From positions 1-64,000 of the forward strand of contig JADKKI010000019.1 in assembly GCA_016720595.1 (NCBI GenBank): a stretch of 64,000 bases of DNA, given 5' to 3'. Made by a program: the position numbers and the translations under genes. Under the pieces are notes generated by a model that had not been told where the DNA came from, ran no database searches, and was given only the letters and a program-made list of their open reading frames with translations. Source of the stretch: Myxococcales bacterium (lineage in GTDB: Bacteria; Myxococcota_A; Polyangia; Haliangiales; Haliangiaceae). Of this stretch, positions 47,928 to 56,979 are shown in pieces; position 1 is the stretch's first letter, and every line of letters begins with the position of its first letter.

Positions 47928-48853
47928 CCCACGGTGACCACGCCTCCGCCGTCGTGCGGCGTGACGCCGACCTGGACCGGCGCTTCCTTCTGCTTGAACA
48001 CCGTGAACTTCAGGATCAGGCCGGTGACCAGGGTGGCCGCGCCCACGCCGTAGACCGCGAGCGTGATGTTGCGACTCTTCTCGAACTTGTTGGTCGCATT
48101 GATCGTGTTGTAGTCCGTCTGTGTCTTCGCGTCCTTGAGGTCGTCGCGCGCCGGCTTGAAGTAGAACACGTGCAGCGCGGCGCCGACGACGACGAGCCCG
48201 CCGCCGGTGGCCATCAGGACGAGCGGCACCTTGCTCGCGGGTGCGGCGTGGCCAGTCACAATGCCGCCGCCACCGCCGCCAGGCTTGCCCTCACCGACGG
48301 GCAGCATCGTGATCGTCACGGTCTGCGGTGAGCGATCGTCGGGGACGTCGATCGTCTTCTGCGCGTCGTTGTACCCCTTCGCGGTGGCGATGATGGTCTG
48401 CCGGCCGGGCCGCAGGTGGATCGTGCGCGGGCCGAACAGCTCGTCGGGCGCGAACGACGAGACGGCGAGCTTCACATCGACGCCCGCGGGCTCGACCTTG
48501 ATCTCGACCGGCGCCACGTTGACCGAGGCGAGCCGCTCCACGAGCTGCTGCTTGGCCATCGGCACCCACTCGGGCACCGGATCCGCCGGGGTCGCGCGCG
48601 CCTCGCACTCGGCCAGGAAGATCTCCGCCTGAGGCCAGTACTCGATGCGCGTGTACGCGAGCGCGATCAGGCACGAGTGCCGGGCGCGTGGTTCCAACCG
48701 CTCGGCCGCCTTGAAGGCATCGATCGCCTCCGTGAAGCGCCCATCCTTCGCCAGCTGTTCCCCTCTCGCCCGCAGCTCCTCGCCGGATTCGGCGAGCGCG
48801 ATCGCAGGCGCGATCGAGCACAAGCCAGCGACTACAATCGCCAGGAATCTCAC
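47915..48853 (-). CDS. Exported TPR-PEGA protein
   Basis: A 312-residue envelope protein. The signal (RFLAIVVAGLCSIAPAIALA) is followed by TPR-like helices (GRFTEAIDAFKAAERLEP, HSCLIALAYTR). A PEGA-like sandwich comes next (VNVAPVEIKVEPAGVDVKL), then a Gly-rich linker. Two hydrophobic helices lie in the C-terminal part (VPLVLMATGGGLVVVGAAL, TLAVYGVGAATLVTGLIL). GTG at 48853 gives the best signal peptide; GTG at 48871 adds six residues. Its 3' end overlaps the kinase gene, which mirrors the kinase and TPR pairing at 31252-34205. Confidence 0.8.
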   Translation of the reverse strand: MRFLAIVVAGLCSIAPAIALAESGEELRARGEQLAKDGRFTEAIDAFKAAERLEPRARHSCLIALAYTRIEYWPQAEIFLAECEARATPADPVPEWVPMAKQQLVERLASVNVAPVEIKVEPAGVDVKLAVSSFAPDELFGPRTIHLRPGRQTIIATAKGYNDAQKTIDVPDDRSPQTVTITMLPVGEGKPGGGGGGIVTGHAAPASKVPLVLMATGGGLVVVGAALHVFYFKPARDDLKDAKTQTDYNTINATNKFEKSRNITLAVYGVGAATLVTGLILKFTVFKQKEAPVQVGVTPHDGGGVVTVGWSR

Positions 48854-48930
48854 CGTTGAGGATGGTAGCACCGGACTGTCCCGATCGCCGCCACGGCGTT
48901 GTCCCTTAACGGGCCCCTGGGATCGGGGCT

Positions 48931-50370
48931 ATGACGTTGGGGATGACGCGTGCCCCCTATGTAGGTCTCCACGTGGCGACAGGTGCGAGACGGGCGACCG
49001 CCGCCGACATCGTAGCGAGCGTCCAGCGCGAGATCTCGGGAGGCGCACTTCCTGCGGGCAGCCGACTCCCGCCTGTGCGGGCCCTCGAGAAGCAGCTCGG
49101 GCTGTCGAAGAACACGGCTCAGGCCGCGTACGACGAGCTGGTGGCCCGCGGTTTGGTGGAGGCCCGCGAGCGGGAAGGCGTGTTCGTACTCGCCGCTACC
49201 AAGGTTTCAGCGCCCGCGCCGATCGTCTCGGTCCCGCTCCCGCGGCTGGTCCCTCCGCCGCTGTCGCGGCCTGACCTCCCGGCGCGCGGCACCACCGCGC
49301 TGTCGACCGTGTTCATCGATCCCGAGCTCCTGCCCACGGAGCGGATCGCGGACTGCGCGCGCTCGGTGCTGCGCGAGAAGATGCCGGCGCAGTACGAGGC
49401 GCAGGGCTACCGGCCGCTGCGCGAGGCGATCGCGAAGCGCCTGCAGGCGCGCGGGCTCGACGTCGAGGCCGACGAGGTGGTGATCACCACCGGCTCGCAG
49501 CAATCGCTCGACATCGTGGCGCGCTCGCTCGCCTCCAAGCGCGTGGCGTGTGAATCGCCGGTGTACGCGTATGCGAAGCTGCTGTTCGAGAGCCTCGGCA
49601 ACGAGCTGGTGGGCCTGCACCTCGATCCGTTCGGCGGCATCGATCTCGAGCGATGGGATCGCACGCTCTCGACCCGGCCCTCGCTCGCGTATCTGATCCC
49701 GAGCTTCCACAACCCCACCGGCTATTCGTACTCGAGCGCGGAGCTGCGCGGCGTGCTCGAGCTGTGTCAGCGCCACGGCGTGGCCGTGCTCGAGGACGAT
49801 TGGGGCAGCGACATGATGAGCGACGGCGAGTACCGCCCGATGCTCCGCATGCTCGGCGGCAAGAACGTGCTGTACGTGAACTCGTTCACGAAGAAGCTGC
49901 TGTCTTCGCTGCGCGTCGGCTTCGTGGCCGCATCGCCGGAGCTCATCCCCACGCTGGTCGCGATGAAGCGGCTGTCCACGCTCGGCAACGCGTGGCTGAC
50001 CGAGGCCGTGGTCGCGGAGTTCCTCGATCGCGGCTACTACGACACGCACCTCCAGGCGCTCCAGCGCGCGCTCGATACGCGGTACGCCGCGTGCCTGGCC
50101 GCTCTCGACGAGCTGATGCCCGAGGGCGTGCGATGGACGCGGCCGGGCGGTGGGCCCACGCTGTGGCTCGAGCTGCCGCGCTCGATCGAGCTGCCTGCGA
50201 TCGAGGCGTTCCTGGCGAAGCGCGGCGTGCACGTGAGCAACGCCTCCGCCGCGTTCCTCGGGCCAGCGCACCTGCACGGCTTCCGGATCGCCTACGCGTA
50301 TCTCTCGGAGCTCGAGATGCGCTCGGCACTCACGATCGTCGCAGACGGCCTCCGGACGCTGTCCCGCTGA
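48931..50370 (+). CDS. MocR-type GntR/aminotransferase regulator
   Basis: A 479-residue fusion. The N-terminal winged helix is GntR-like: SGGALPAGSRLPPVRALEK, LGLSKNTAQAAYDEL, RGLVEAREREGVFVL. The C-terminal part is a class I aminotransferase fold with the PLP Lys in NSFTKKLLSSLRVGF and other blocks such as TTGSQQSLDIVA and IPSFHNPTGYSY. MocR regulators use PLP or a PLP adduct as the effector and often control vitamin B6, GABA or amino-acid genes. The ATG at 48931 is used; an ATG at 48943 is also in frame. Its targets are not clear from the neighbours. Confidence 0.92.
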   Translation: MTLGMTRAPYVGLHVATGARRATAADIVASVQREISGGALPAGSRLPPVRALEKQLGLSKNTAQAAYDELVARGLVEAREREGVFVLAATKVSAPAPIVSVPLPRLVPPPLSRPDLPARGTTALSTVFIDPELLPTERIADCARSVLREKMPAQYEAQGYRPLREAIAKRLQARGLDVEADEVVITTGSQQSLDIVARSLASKRVACESPVYAYAKLLFESLGNELVGLHLDPFGGIDLERWDRTLSTRPSLAYLIPSFHNPTGYSYSSAELRGVLELCQRHGVAVLEDDWGSDMMSDGEYRPMLRMLGGKNVLYVNSFTKKLLSSLRVGFVAASPELIPTLVAMKRLSTLGNAWLTEAVVAEFLDRGYYDTHLQALQRALDTRYAACLAALDELMPEGVRWTRPGGGPTLWLELPRSIELPAIEAFLAKRGVHVSNASAAFLGPAHLHGFRIAYAYLSELEMRSALTIVADGLRTLSR

Positions 50371-50467
50371 AGCCCTGAAGACCGCACGGATCGGGCAAAT
50401 CGCCCCACCGCCGTCGAGCGTGCATGGAGCTTGTGGATCCCGCCGCCCCGGGGCAGAAATGTAGGTC

Positions 50468-51691
50468 GTGAGGTCCTTTTCGGTCGCCATGCTGGCGGTC
50501 GCCGCGTGCAGCTCTGCACCGGCGGCGACGACCGATTTCTTTGGCCCCACGATCGAGCCGCCGCGCGGCCTCGGCAAGATCCAGCCCGGGATGAGCGTGG
50601 CCGAGGCCAAGAAGCAGGTCCCGGCGCTCAAGGAAGACCACCAGGGCGTGCGCGAGCACCTGGTGCTCGATTCCGGCGTGGGGGACGTCAAGCTCGAGGT
50701 CCGCGTGGACAACGGGATCGTGGCCACCGTGGTCGCGATCGTCCAGGGCCAGAGCGCGCGGGACCTCCTGACCAAGGCGTGGGGCCAGCCGCAGATCACG
50801 CGCGATTCGCTCGGCCAGCCCGAGACCACGTGGGCGAGCGAGTCCACCGGGTGGAAGGTCAAGCTCGATTGCCTCGAGCGCAACTGCCTCGTCGAGTACG
50901 TGCCGTATCACGTGCTGACCAGCGAGTTCTTCGGCGCGCACGTGGTGCCGCCCGGCGATCTCGCGAACCTCAAGATCGGCATGAAGCTCGCGGAGGCGCG
51001 CAAGCTCGCGCCGGGGCCGATCGATGTCCGCGCGGGCATCCCCACCGGTGTCGATGGCGTGCGCGAGTTCGTGGCCGTAGATGACAAGCTCGGAGTGGTC
51101 CGCGCGATCTATCTGAACCTCCCGCAGCACGCGGAGAACCTGATCACCGAGGCGTGGGGCGATGGCTGGGCCGCGATCGAGCCCGTGGGCAAGAACGTCC
51201 TCGTGTGGCCCGATCCCACCACGCGGTGGCGCGCCACGCTGCGCGATGCGCTCGGCTACAGCCACGATCTCGCGTACGACAACTATCTCCCCGCGGCCGA
51301 TCTGTTCGGCGAGCAGCCCGACGTGCTCGATGCCGTCCCGGTCCTCGGCTCCTCCGTCGAGGAGGTCAAGAAGCTGTTCCCCACCGAGATCACCACGGTG
51401 GGCCGCGATCTCGTGCTCTCGCTGCTCCCCACCGAGTGGGAGCGCGGCGCCACGAAGATCAACCTCGACGTCGCCTCCGGCCACATCCGCGCGCTCTCGT
51501 TCTCGATCCCCTGGAAGGCGCACCCCGAGGCCAAGGACGAGCTGCTCGCGATGTTCACGCACAAGTGGGGACAGCCGCGGCCCACCGAGGAAGACGACAA
51601 GAAGGTCCTGATCTTCCGCGAGGGCGATCCGCGCGTCGAGATCCGCGACGACACCGAGCACGGCACGTATCAGATCGAGATCCGGAAGTAG
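50468..51691 (+). CDS. Lipoprotein with three repeated domains
   Basis: A 407-residue lipoprotein, signal RSFSVAMLAVAAC, GTG start at 50468. About three copies of one domain of roughly 125 residues can be seen, each opening with an FFG/LFG motif and a gM.l.EAkk-like helix: FFGPTIEPP...GMSVAEAKK; FFGAHVVPP...IGMKLAEARK; LFGEQPD...SSVEEVKKLFP. Each ends in a GQP-like Trp segment (KAWGQPQ, EAWGDGW, KWGQPRP). The first two domains contain cysteines. No family was recognised; the repeats suggest a ligand or surface-binding role. Confidence 0.72.
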   Translation: MRSFSVAMLAVAACSSAPAATTDFFGPTIEPPRGLGKIQPGMSVAEAKKQVPALKEDHQGVREHLVLDSGVGDVKLEVRVDNGIVATVVAIVQGQSARDLLTKAWGQPQITRDSLGQPETTWASESTGWKVKLDCLERNCLVEYVPYHVLTSEFFGAHVVPPGDLANLKIGMKLAEARKLAPGPIDVRAGIPTGVDGVREFVAVDDKLGVVRAIYLNLPQHAENLITEAWGDGWAAIEPVGKNVLVWPDPTTRWRATLRDALGYSHDLAYDNYLPAADLFGEQPDVLDAVPVLGSSVEEVKKLFPTEITTVGRDLVLSLLPTEWERGATKINLDVASGHIRALSFSIPWKAHPEAKDELLAMFTHKWGQPRPTEEDDKKVLIFREGDPRVEIRDDTEHGTYQIEIRK

Positions 51692-51802
51692 CCGCGGCGG
51701 TCAGCGGCGACGTGGCCTCGTCCAGAGCTCCGGCGATCGGTAGCGCGGACCCGCCCGCGAGGGCTTGGGTCAGCGCTCGAGGCTGCGTGGTAGACTTTGA
51801 GA

Positions 51803-52090
51803 GTGAGTATTCCCGATTCACACGACAGTGATTGGGAGGCCAGACTCTCAGCAGTATTTCCCGACTGGAGAGACCCTTCAGCGCGTGCGGCTGCGTGGAA
51901 CGAGTTGATGGAGCGTCTGCACGAGGGGGATCAGGTGTCGGGCATCGTTGTGGCCCGCGCACCGTTCGGAGCGTGGATCGCGAGCATGGTGACATCGAAC
52001 GGCTTCACGGATGTCGACTCCACTCGCGAGCGCTCCGATGATCAATTGTACACACTCGTGATGTCATACCCACCTGATACAGATCAGTAA
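51803..52090 (+). CDS. Small protein with S1/OB-like segment
   Basis: A 95-residue acidic protein. Residues about 40-60 (GDQVSGIVVARAPFGAWI) resemble the first strands of an S1/OB fold; the rest is short for a complete domain. GC content is lower than in the neighbours. Start: GTG at 51803, or TTG at 51797. The TAA overlaps the ATG of the HNH endonuclease gene as TAATG, so the two are translationally coupled. It might bind nucleic acid or the endonuclease; no family is certain. Confidence 0.6.
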   Translation: MSIPDSHDSDWEARLSAVFPDWRDPSARAAAWNELMERLHEGDQVSGIVVARAPFGAWIASMVTSNGFTDVDSTRERSDDQLYTLVMSYPPDTDQ

Positions 52091-53376
52091 TGGACGCCGC
52101 GCCTTCTCCGTCTTCACACCCGTCCCTGAACCCACAGCAGGTCGTCGCGCTGGGCGAGCAGATCGCGGAGCACGCGGCGCACCTCGACGCGGCCACCCAC
52201 CGCCTGCTCGCCGATCTTCGCGCCTTCGACCGCGCCGGCGGCTGGGCCAGCCAGGGCGCGCGTACGTGTGCAGAGTGGCTGTCGTGGCGGCTCGGCTGGT
52301 CAGGAAATCGTGCGCGCGAGCACGTCCGCGTGGCGCAGCGCCTCGGCGAGCTGCCGCTGATCGATCTCGCGCTGCGTCGCGGTGAGCTCTCGTACTGCAA
52401 GGTGCGGGCGCTCACCCGCGTCGCAACGCCCGACAGCGAGGCCCTCCTCGTCGAGACCGCGCGGTATGCCACGGGCCTGCAGCTCGAGTTGATCTGCCGC
52501 AAGTACGCCATGGTCCAGCGCGGCCAGGCACAGCCGCCCAGTCCCGAGGCGGACGCAGATCGCCGCAGGATCTCGAAGCGCGAGCTCGACGACGGCATGG
52601 TCGGGATTCACCTGACCCTTCACCCCGAGGAGGCCGCGGTGGTCTGGGAGGCGCTGACCGCGGTCGCGCGCGAACGGGAGGGCGGCGGCGGGTTCTGCCG
52701 GATCGATGCCGCGATCCAGATCGCACAGGCCGTGCTGCGCGGTGATCGCCCGGAGCGCGCGCCCACGGAGGTGGTGGTCACCGTCGCCGCCGAGGTCCTG
52801 GATGGCTCGAGCTCGAGTGCTGTCCCGGTCGCGGTCATGAGCGACGGCACCTGTGTTTCCTCGGAAACCGCGCGTCGCCTCGCGTGCGATGCGGGCATCG
52901 TCGAGCTGCACGAGGATACGCACGGCACGCCGCTGTCGGTGGGCCGCAAGACGCGCTCGATCCCCCCGGCGATCCAGCGCGCGCTCGCGAAGCGCGATCC
53001 CACGTGCCGGTTCCCTGGGTGCTGCAATCGCGTGTTCGTGGAGGGCCACCACATCGAGCACTGGGCCCACGGCGGGGAGACCTCGCTCGAGAACCTCGTT
53101 CGGCTGTGCGACCTCCACCACCGCCACGTTCACGAGTACGGCTATCGCGTGACCCTCGATGCGCAGCAGCGGCCGCGGTTCTTCGACCCGAAGGGCGTCG
53201 CGATCCCGGACGTGCCACCGCCATGCACCCCGGCGGGGCTCGGCGTCGATGCGATCCGGCGGCTCAACCAGCCGCTGGCGATCACGCCTGCCACCAATGC
53301 ACCGAGATGGGATGGCAGGCAGGTGAACTACGACTGGGTGATCGAGGATCTGGTGCGGGCGGATCGACGGAGCTGA
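52090..53376 (+). CDS. HNH endonuclease of the 13E12 (DUF222) family
   Basis: A 428-residue protein. The N-terminal helical DUF222-like region covers about 1-280 (TCAEWLSWRLGWSGNRAREH, ELSYCKVRALTRVATP). The C-terminal HNH nuclease has CRFPGCCNRVFVEGHHIEHW, then LENLVRLCDLHHRHVHE, with the Cys pairs and His residues expected. 13E12 repeat proteins are common mobile or multicopy genes in high-GC bacteria, and their biological role is unclear. It follows a coupled small protein gene. No transposase or inverted repeat flanks it. Confidence 0.86.
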   Translation: MDAAPSPSSHPSLNPQQVVALGEQIAEHAAHLDAATHRLLADLRAFDRAGGWASQGARTCAEWLSWRLGWSGNRAREHVRVAQRLGELPLIDLALRRGELSYCKVRALTRVATPDSEALLVETARYATGLQLELICRKYAMVQRGQAQPPSPEADADRRRISKRELDDGMVGIHLTLHPEEAAVVWEALTAVAREREGGGGFCRIDAAIQIAQAVLRGDRPERAPTEVVVTVAAEVLDGSSSSAVPVAVMSDGTCVSSETARRLACDAGIVELHEDTHGTPLSVGRKTRSIPPAIQRALAKRDPTCRFPGCCNRVFVEGHHIEHWAHGGETSLENLVRLCDLHHRHVHEYGYRVTLDAQQRPRFFDPKGVAIPDVPPPCTPAGLGVDAIRRLNQPLAITPATNAPRWDGRQVNYDWVIEDLVRADRRS

Positions 53377-53457
53377 CGTTTCCGCGGGAATTGAGCGAAC
53401 CGACGACTGCTCACGATGCACGCACAACGGGCGCCGGTTCATTGGCACGGAGCTTCG

Positions 53458-53859
53458 CTAGAAGAAGTCGATGTCCTGTTTGATGCTGCGCGCGCCCTCA
53501 CTGGTGACCTCGGCCGAGATCCATCCGCTGTAGCCGGGCTCGATGTAGCCGTGGAGCGGGATGACCTTGAGCGCGCCGCTCGGCAGGGTGAACGTGACGT
53601 CGACGTGGGCCTCGTTGTCGGCCTCCACCCAGACGCAGGCTGATGCGGCTGGAGTGAGATCACCGACGGGGAAGGTCCTGGTGGAGATGCTGCTCCTGAC
53701 CGCCACTTGACCCGAGCGCAGCGGCTGGCTCCCAACGTTCTCGAGGCAGACCTCGATCCCGCGGAGATGTCGGTAGCAACGATGAAGCACGAGTCCCACG
53801 ACCAAGCTCACCGTCGCGAGGACAGCGAGCTTGATGATGAGTCGCACGCGTGGAGCCAC
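53458..53859 (-). CDS. Single-pass membrane protein with beta-rich domain
   Basis: A protein of about 133 residues. An N-terminal helix (RLIIKLAVLATVSLVVGLVL) anchors a mostly beta domain (SGQVAVRSSISTRTFPVG, EAHVDVTFTLPSG, GYIEPGYSGWISAEV). No family was recognised. The start is uncertain: GTG at 53859, GTG at 53847, or in-frame codons upstream to 53913. Confidence 0.55.
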   Translation of the reverse strand: MAPRVRLIIKLAVLATVSLVVGLVLHRCYRHLRGIEVCLENVGSQPLRSGQVAVRSSISTRTFPVGDLTPAASACVWVEADNEAHVDVTFTLPSGALKVIPLHGYIEPGYSGWISAEVTSEGARSIKQDIDFF

Positions 53860-54048
53860 GCAACGAGCATAGCGTGAGGTCACCGATCCGGCGCCCGCCG
53901 CTTCGCCGTGCACACACCGGAGCGATGTACAGGGAGAACATGAAGCGGGACCGCATCACGTTCGGCGGTTCGGAGTTGCCGGCGACTCGGGTATGCTTTG
54001 GGCCTTGTCATCACCCCGGGGCAAGAGCATTCGCCTGAAGCAGCTCCG

Positions 54049-54636
54049 ATGGCCAAGACGTCTGCGACCACTGGTTCTCTCCACGGTGGCATGGTGCGTA
54101 CCGCCCTCCTGCTGGTCGGAACCACTGCCATCATCAGCGCGCTGATCGTGTGGTCGCTGCGGGCGTTCGGGATGGACAGCGTCCCGTTCGCATTCGTAGT
54201 CGTGTGGCTGCCGATGACCTGGCTCGGCACGGTGAGCCACTTCGTCCGCCTGCGGTTGCCCAGGACCTGTCACACCCTTCGCGGGTTCGAGCGGGACGGT
54301 CGCGTGTACGAGAGGCTCGGCGTTCGGCTGGTCAAGCGGCTGTTGCGCCGCGGTCCGTTCGCGCTGTTCAACCCGGGTCTGCATCTCCCCGTGGAACGAA
54401 CACCCGAATCGCTGATGCGCGTCGACGACCGCATGCGTGGAGCAGAGGCAAGTCACTTCATCCTGTTCGTGCTCACGCTGGCGCTCGTCGCCCATGCCGC
54501 GCTGCGGGGCTGGTGGCTCGCTGCCGGTATGACGCTGATCTTCGACGTTCTCGTCAACGGCTATCCCGTGATGCTTCAGCGGTACAACCGCGCCCTGCTG
54601 AGCATTCGCTTCGCGTGGGAGCCGGATCAAGGTTAG
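54049..54636 (+). CDS. CrtO-like acyltransferase (glycosyl-carotenoid acyltransferase family)
   Basis: A 195-residue integral membrane protein with about four helices. The C-terminal signature NGYPVMLQRYNRALL matches the NxYPimiQRYNR motif of the CrtO-type family (glycosyl-4,4'-diaponeurosporenoate acyltransferase). ERLGVRLVKRLLRRG and VDDRMRGAEASHFILF also fit that family's layout. Known members acylate glycosylated carotenoids, but no carotenoid gene is in the window, so another lipid substrate is likely. The ATG at 54049 is used. Its 3' end overlaps the convergent lipoprotein gene by 4 bp. Confidence 0.78.
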   Translation: MAKTSATTGSLHGGMVRTALLLVGTTAIISALIVWSLRAFGMDSVPFAFVVVWLPMTWLGTVSHFVRLRLPRTCHTLRGFERDGRVYERLGVRLVKRLLRRGPFALFNPGLHLPVERTPESLMRVDDRMRGAEASHFILFVLTLALVAHAALRGWWLAAGMTLIFDVLVNGYPVMLQRYNRALLSIRFAWEPDQG

Positions 54637-54956
54637 TCGGCCGCCTCGTCGTCTGCGGGGAGATTGGTCTCCTGTTCGAGCTGCCAGTGAGCGTCGCGGC
54701 ACCACAGGGCGGTACTCGCGCCGCCGGGCTTTCCCCACGACACCACGCACCACGAATCCTTGACGCCGCACGGCGTGCCAGCGATCGGCAGCGGCGTGCA
54801 TTTCCCATCGTCGGATCTCGTCGTGGTGGTGCCAGCCGGGGTGGTGCGTACCGGGGTGGTGACCGCCGGAACAGGCGACGTCGACCGTCCTTGCGGCGGG
54901 GAAGAATCACCACAACCCGACATCGCGAGGATGATCATCAACCTTGGCGTCGGCAT
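54633..54956 (-). CDS. Small lipoprotein
   Basis: A 107-residue lipoprotein with a short signal, MPTPRLMIILAMSGC. A Thr/Pro-rich linker (SPVPAVTTPVRTTPAGTTTT) leads to a domain with four cysteines (CTPLPIAGTPC, WCVVSW, LWCRDAHW), probably paired. Start: ATG at 54956. No family was recognised. The stop overlaps that of the convergent acyltransferase gene. Confidence 0.6.
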   Translation of the reverse strand: MPTPRLMIILAMSGCGDSSPPQGRSTSPVPAVTTPVRTTPAGTTTTRSDDGKCTPLPIAGTPCGVKDSWCVVSWGKPGGASTALWCRDAHWQLEQETNLPADDEAAD

Positions 54957-55054
54957 GGCCGGAGGATGCCACGAGGCACGACGGCGCTGGCGCCGATCAA
55001 CCCGACCGAGCTCTGGGGTCAAACAAGCGTGACATCGGAGTAGGATGCCCGCGC

Positions 55055-55774
55055 GTGGGCACGCTCTACCTGATCCGCCACGGCCAGGCCTCGTACGGCG
55101 AGGCCGACTACGATCGCCTCTCGGCGCGTGGTCAGGATCAGGCGCGCGCCGTGGGCCGCTGGCTCGCCACGCGCGGCGTCTCCGCGCTGTACACCGGGCC
55201 GTTGCGCCGGCAGGTGCAGACCGGCGCGTTCGCGTCTGAGGCGGCGGCGGCGGCGGGCGCCTCGTTGCCCGAGCCCATCTCGCTCCTCGAGCTCGCCGAG
55301 TACCCGGCGTTCGAGCTGCTCCAGCACCTGGTGCCGCGGCTGGTCGCCGAGGATCCGAAGTTCGAGGCGCTCAAGTCCGCGCCCACGCCGAGGCTGCTCG
55401 ACGAGGCGTTCCACACGATCCTCGCGAGGTGGGCGAGCGACGAGTGGGCGGTGGATGGCGTGGAGCGCGTCGCCGAGTTCGTGGCGCGCGTGCGAGAGGG
55501 GCTGACGCGGATGCTCGCGGCTGCGGCGTCGGGCGCGAAGATCGCGTGCGTGACCTCGGCCGGGCCGATCGGCGTGGCCGTGGGGCTGACGTTCGGGATC
55601 CCGGATGCGCGCATGGTCCGCACCAGCATCGTGATCCGCAACGCCTCGGTCACCGAGCTGCGGTTCCGCACCCAAGATTTCGCGCGCCACGCGGCGTGGA
55701 AGCCCGAGCAGGTCTCGCTCGTCACGTTCAACGTCACCGCACATCTCCCCGACGAGCTGCACTCCGAACGATAG
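55055..55774 (+). CDS. Histidine phosphatase family protein
   Basis: A 239-residue phosphoglycerate-mutase-like phosphatase. The catalytic RHG is in LYLIRHGQASYGE, the second His-region appears as IACVTSAGPIG where other members have a conserved His, and the acid segment is LLELAEYP. The loss of the usual second His (S in CVTSAG) may lower activity. The GTG at 55055 gives VGTLYLIRHG at the N-terminus. It starts the co-directional run with the acyl-CoA dehydrogenase and the APH-like kinase. Confidence 0.82.
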   Translation: MGTLYLIRHGQASYGEADYDRLSARGQDQARAVGRWLATRGVSALYTGPLRRQVQTGAFASEAAAAAGASLPEPISLLELAEYPAFELLQHLVPRLVAEDPKFEALKSAPTPRLLDEAFHTILARWASDEWAVDGVERVAEFVARVREGLTRMLAAAASGAKIACVTSAGPIGVAVGLTFGIPDARMVRTSIVIRNASVTELRFRTQDFARHAAWKPEQVSLVTFNVTAHLPDELHSER

Positions 55775-55782
55775 GTCAAACC

Positions 55783-56979
55783 ATGGACTTCGATCCGCCC
55801 GCATCTGTCCGCCCGTTGCTCGAGAAGATCGAGAAGTTCGTCGCCGAGGTGATCATGCCCGCGGAGGCGGAGGTGATGGAGCGCGGCTTCGTGGCCTCGG
55901 CCGCGCGGCTCGACGAGCTGCGCGCGCAGGTCAAGGCGGCGGGGATGTGGGGCCCGTCGCTGCCCAAGGATGTGGGTGGGCTCGGGCTCTCGCTCGTCGA
56001 GCATGGCCTGGTCTCGGAGCGCCTCGGGCGCTCGCCGCTCGGGCACTACGTGTTCGGCTGCCAGGCGCCGGATGCCGGCAACCTCGAGATCCTCCACAAG
56101 TACGGCACCGCCGAGCAGAAGGCGCAGTGGCTCGCGCCGCTCGCGCGCGGCGAGATCCGCTCGTGCTTCTCGATGACCGAGCCGGAGAACCCGGGCTCGA
56201 ACCCGACGATGATGTCGTGCACCGCCCGCAAGGACGGCACCGACTACGTGATCGATGGCCACAAGTGGTTCACCACGGCGGCCGATGGCGCCGCGTTCGC
56301 GATCGTGATGGCGGTGACCAACCCCGAGGCGAGCAAGCACGCGCGCGCGTCGATGATCATCGTGCCCACCAATACGCCGGGCTTCGAGCTGGCGCGCAAC
56401 ATCAAGATCATGGGCGATGCCGGCGAGGGCTACGGAAGCCACGGCGAGATCTGGTACCGCAACGTGCGCGTGCCGCAGACCAACCGCCTCGGCCCCGAGG
56501 GCGCGGGCTTCCTGATCGCGCAGGAGCGCCTCGGCCCGGGCCGCATCCACCACTGCATGCGCTGGATCGGCATCTGCGAGCGCGTGTTCGACACGATGTG
56601 TAAGTACATCACGCGCCGCAAGATCGACGACGACAAGACCCTCGCCACGCGGCAGATCGCGCAGGCCTGGGTCGCCGAGGCCCGCGCCGAGATCAATGCC
56701 TCGCGGCTGATGGTGCTGCACGCGGCGTGGACGATCGAGAACAAGGGCTTCGAGGCCGCGCGGGACGAGGTCTCGATGATCAAGTTCTACGTCGCCAACG
56801 TGATGCTGCAGATCGTGGATCGGGCGATCCAGCTCCACGGCGCGCTCGGCATCACGAGCGACACGATCCTCGCGTTCTATTACGTGCACGAGCGCGGCGC
56901 GCGGATCTACGACGGCCCGGATGAGGTCCACAAGATGGTGGTGGCGAAGCGGATCCTCGCGAGGTACGGGCGGGCATGA
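55783..56979 (+). CDS. Acyl-CoA dehydrogenase
   Basis: A 398-residue FAD-dependent dehydrogenase of acyl-CoA substrates. Family motifs include [41 protein letters not shown] and [16 protein letters not shown] and acyl-CoA binding regions are in the usual order. Start: ATG at 55783, 8 bp after the phosphatase stop. The stop overlaps the next ATG (ATGA). In animals an APH-like domain is fused to a similar dehydrogenase (ACAD10/11), which supports a joint function in degrading hydroxylated or branched acids. Confidence 0.92.
   Translation: MDFDPPASVRPLLEKIEKFVAEVIMPAEAEVMERGFVASAARLDELRAQVKAAGMWGPSLPKDVGGLGLSLVEHGLVSERLGRSPLGHYVFGCQAPDAGNLEILHKYGTAEQKAQWLAPLARGEIRSCFSMTEPENPGSNPTMMSCTARKDGTDYVIDGHKWFTTAADGAAFAIVMAVTNPEASKHARASMIIVPTNTPGFELARNIKIMGDAGEGYGSHGEIWYRNVRVPQTNRLGPEGAGFLIAQERLGPGRIHHCMRWIGICERVFDTMCKYITRRKIDDDKTLATRQIAQAWVAEARAEINASRLMVLHAAWTIENKGFEAARDEVSMIKFYVANVMLQIVDRAIQLHGALGITSDTILAFYYVHERGARIYDGPDEVHKMVVAKRILARYGRA

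Noticed and set aside
52090..53376. HNH gene as a mobile intron or transposon
   Set aside because: No inverted repeats, target duplication or intron-like flanks seen.
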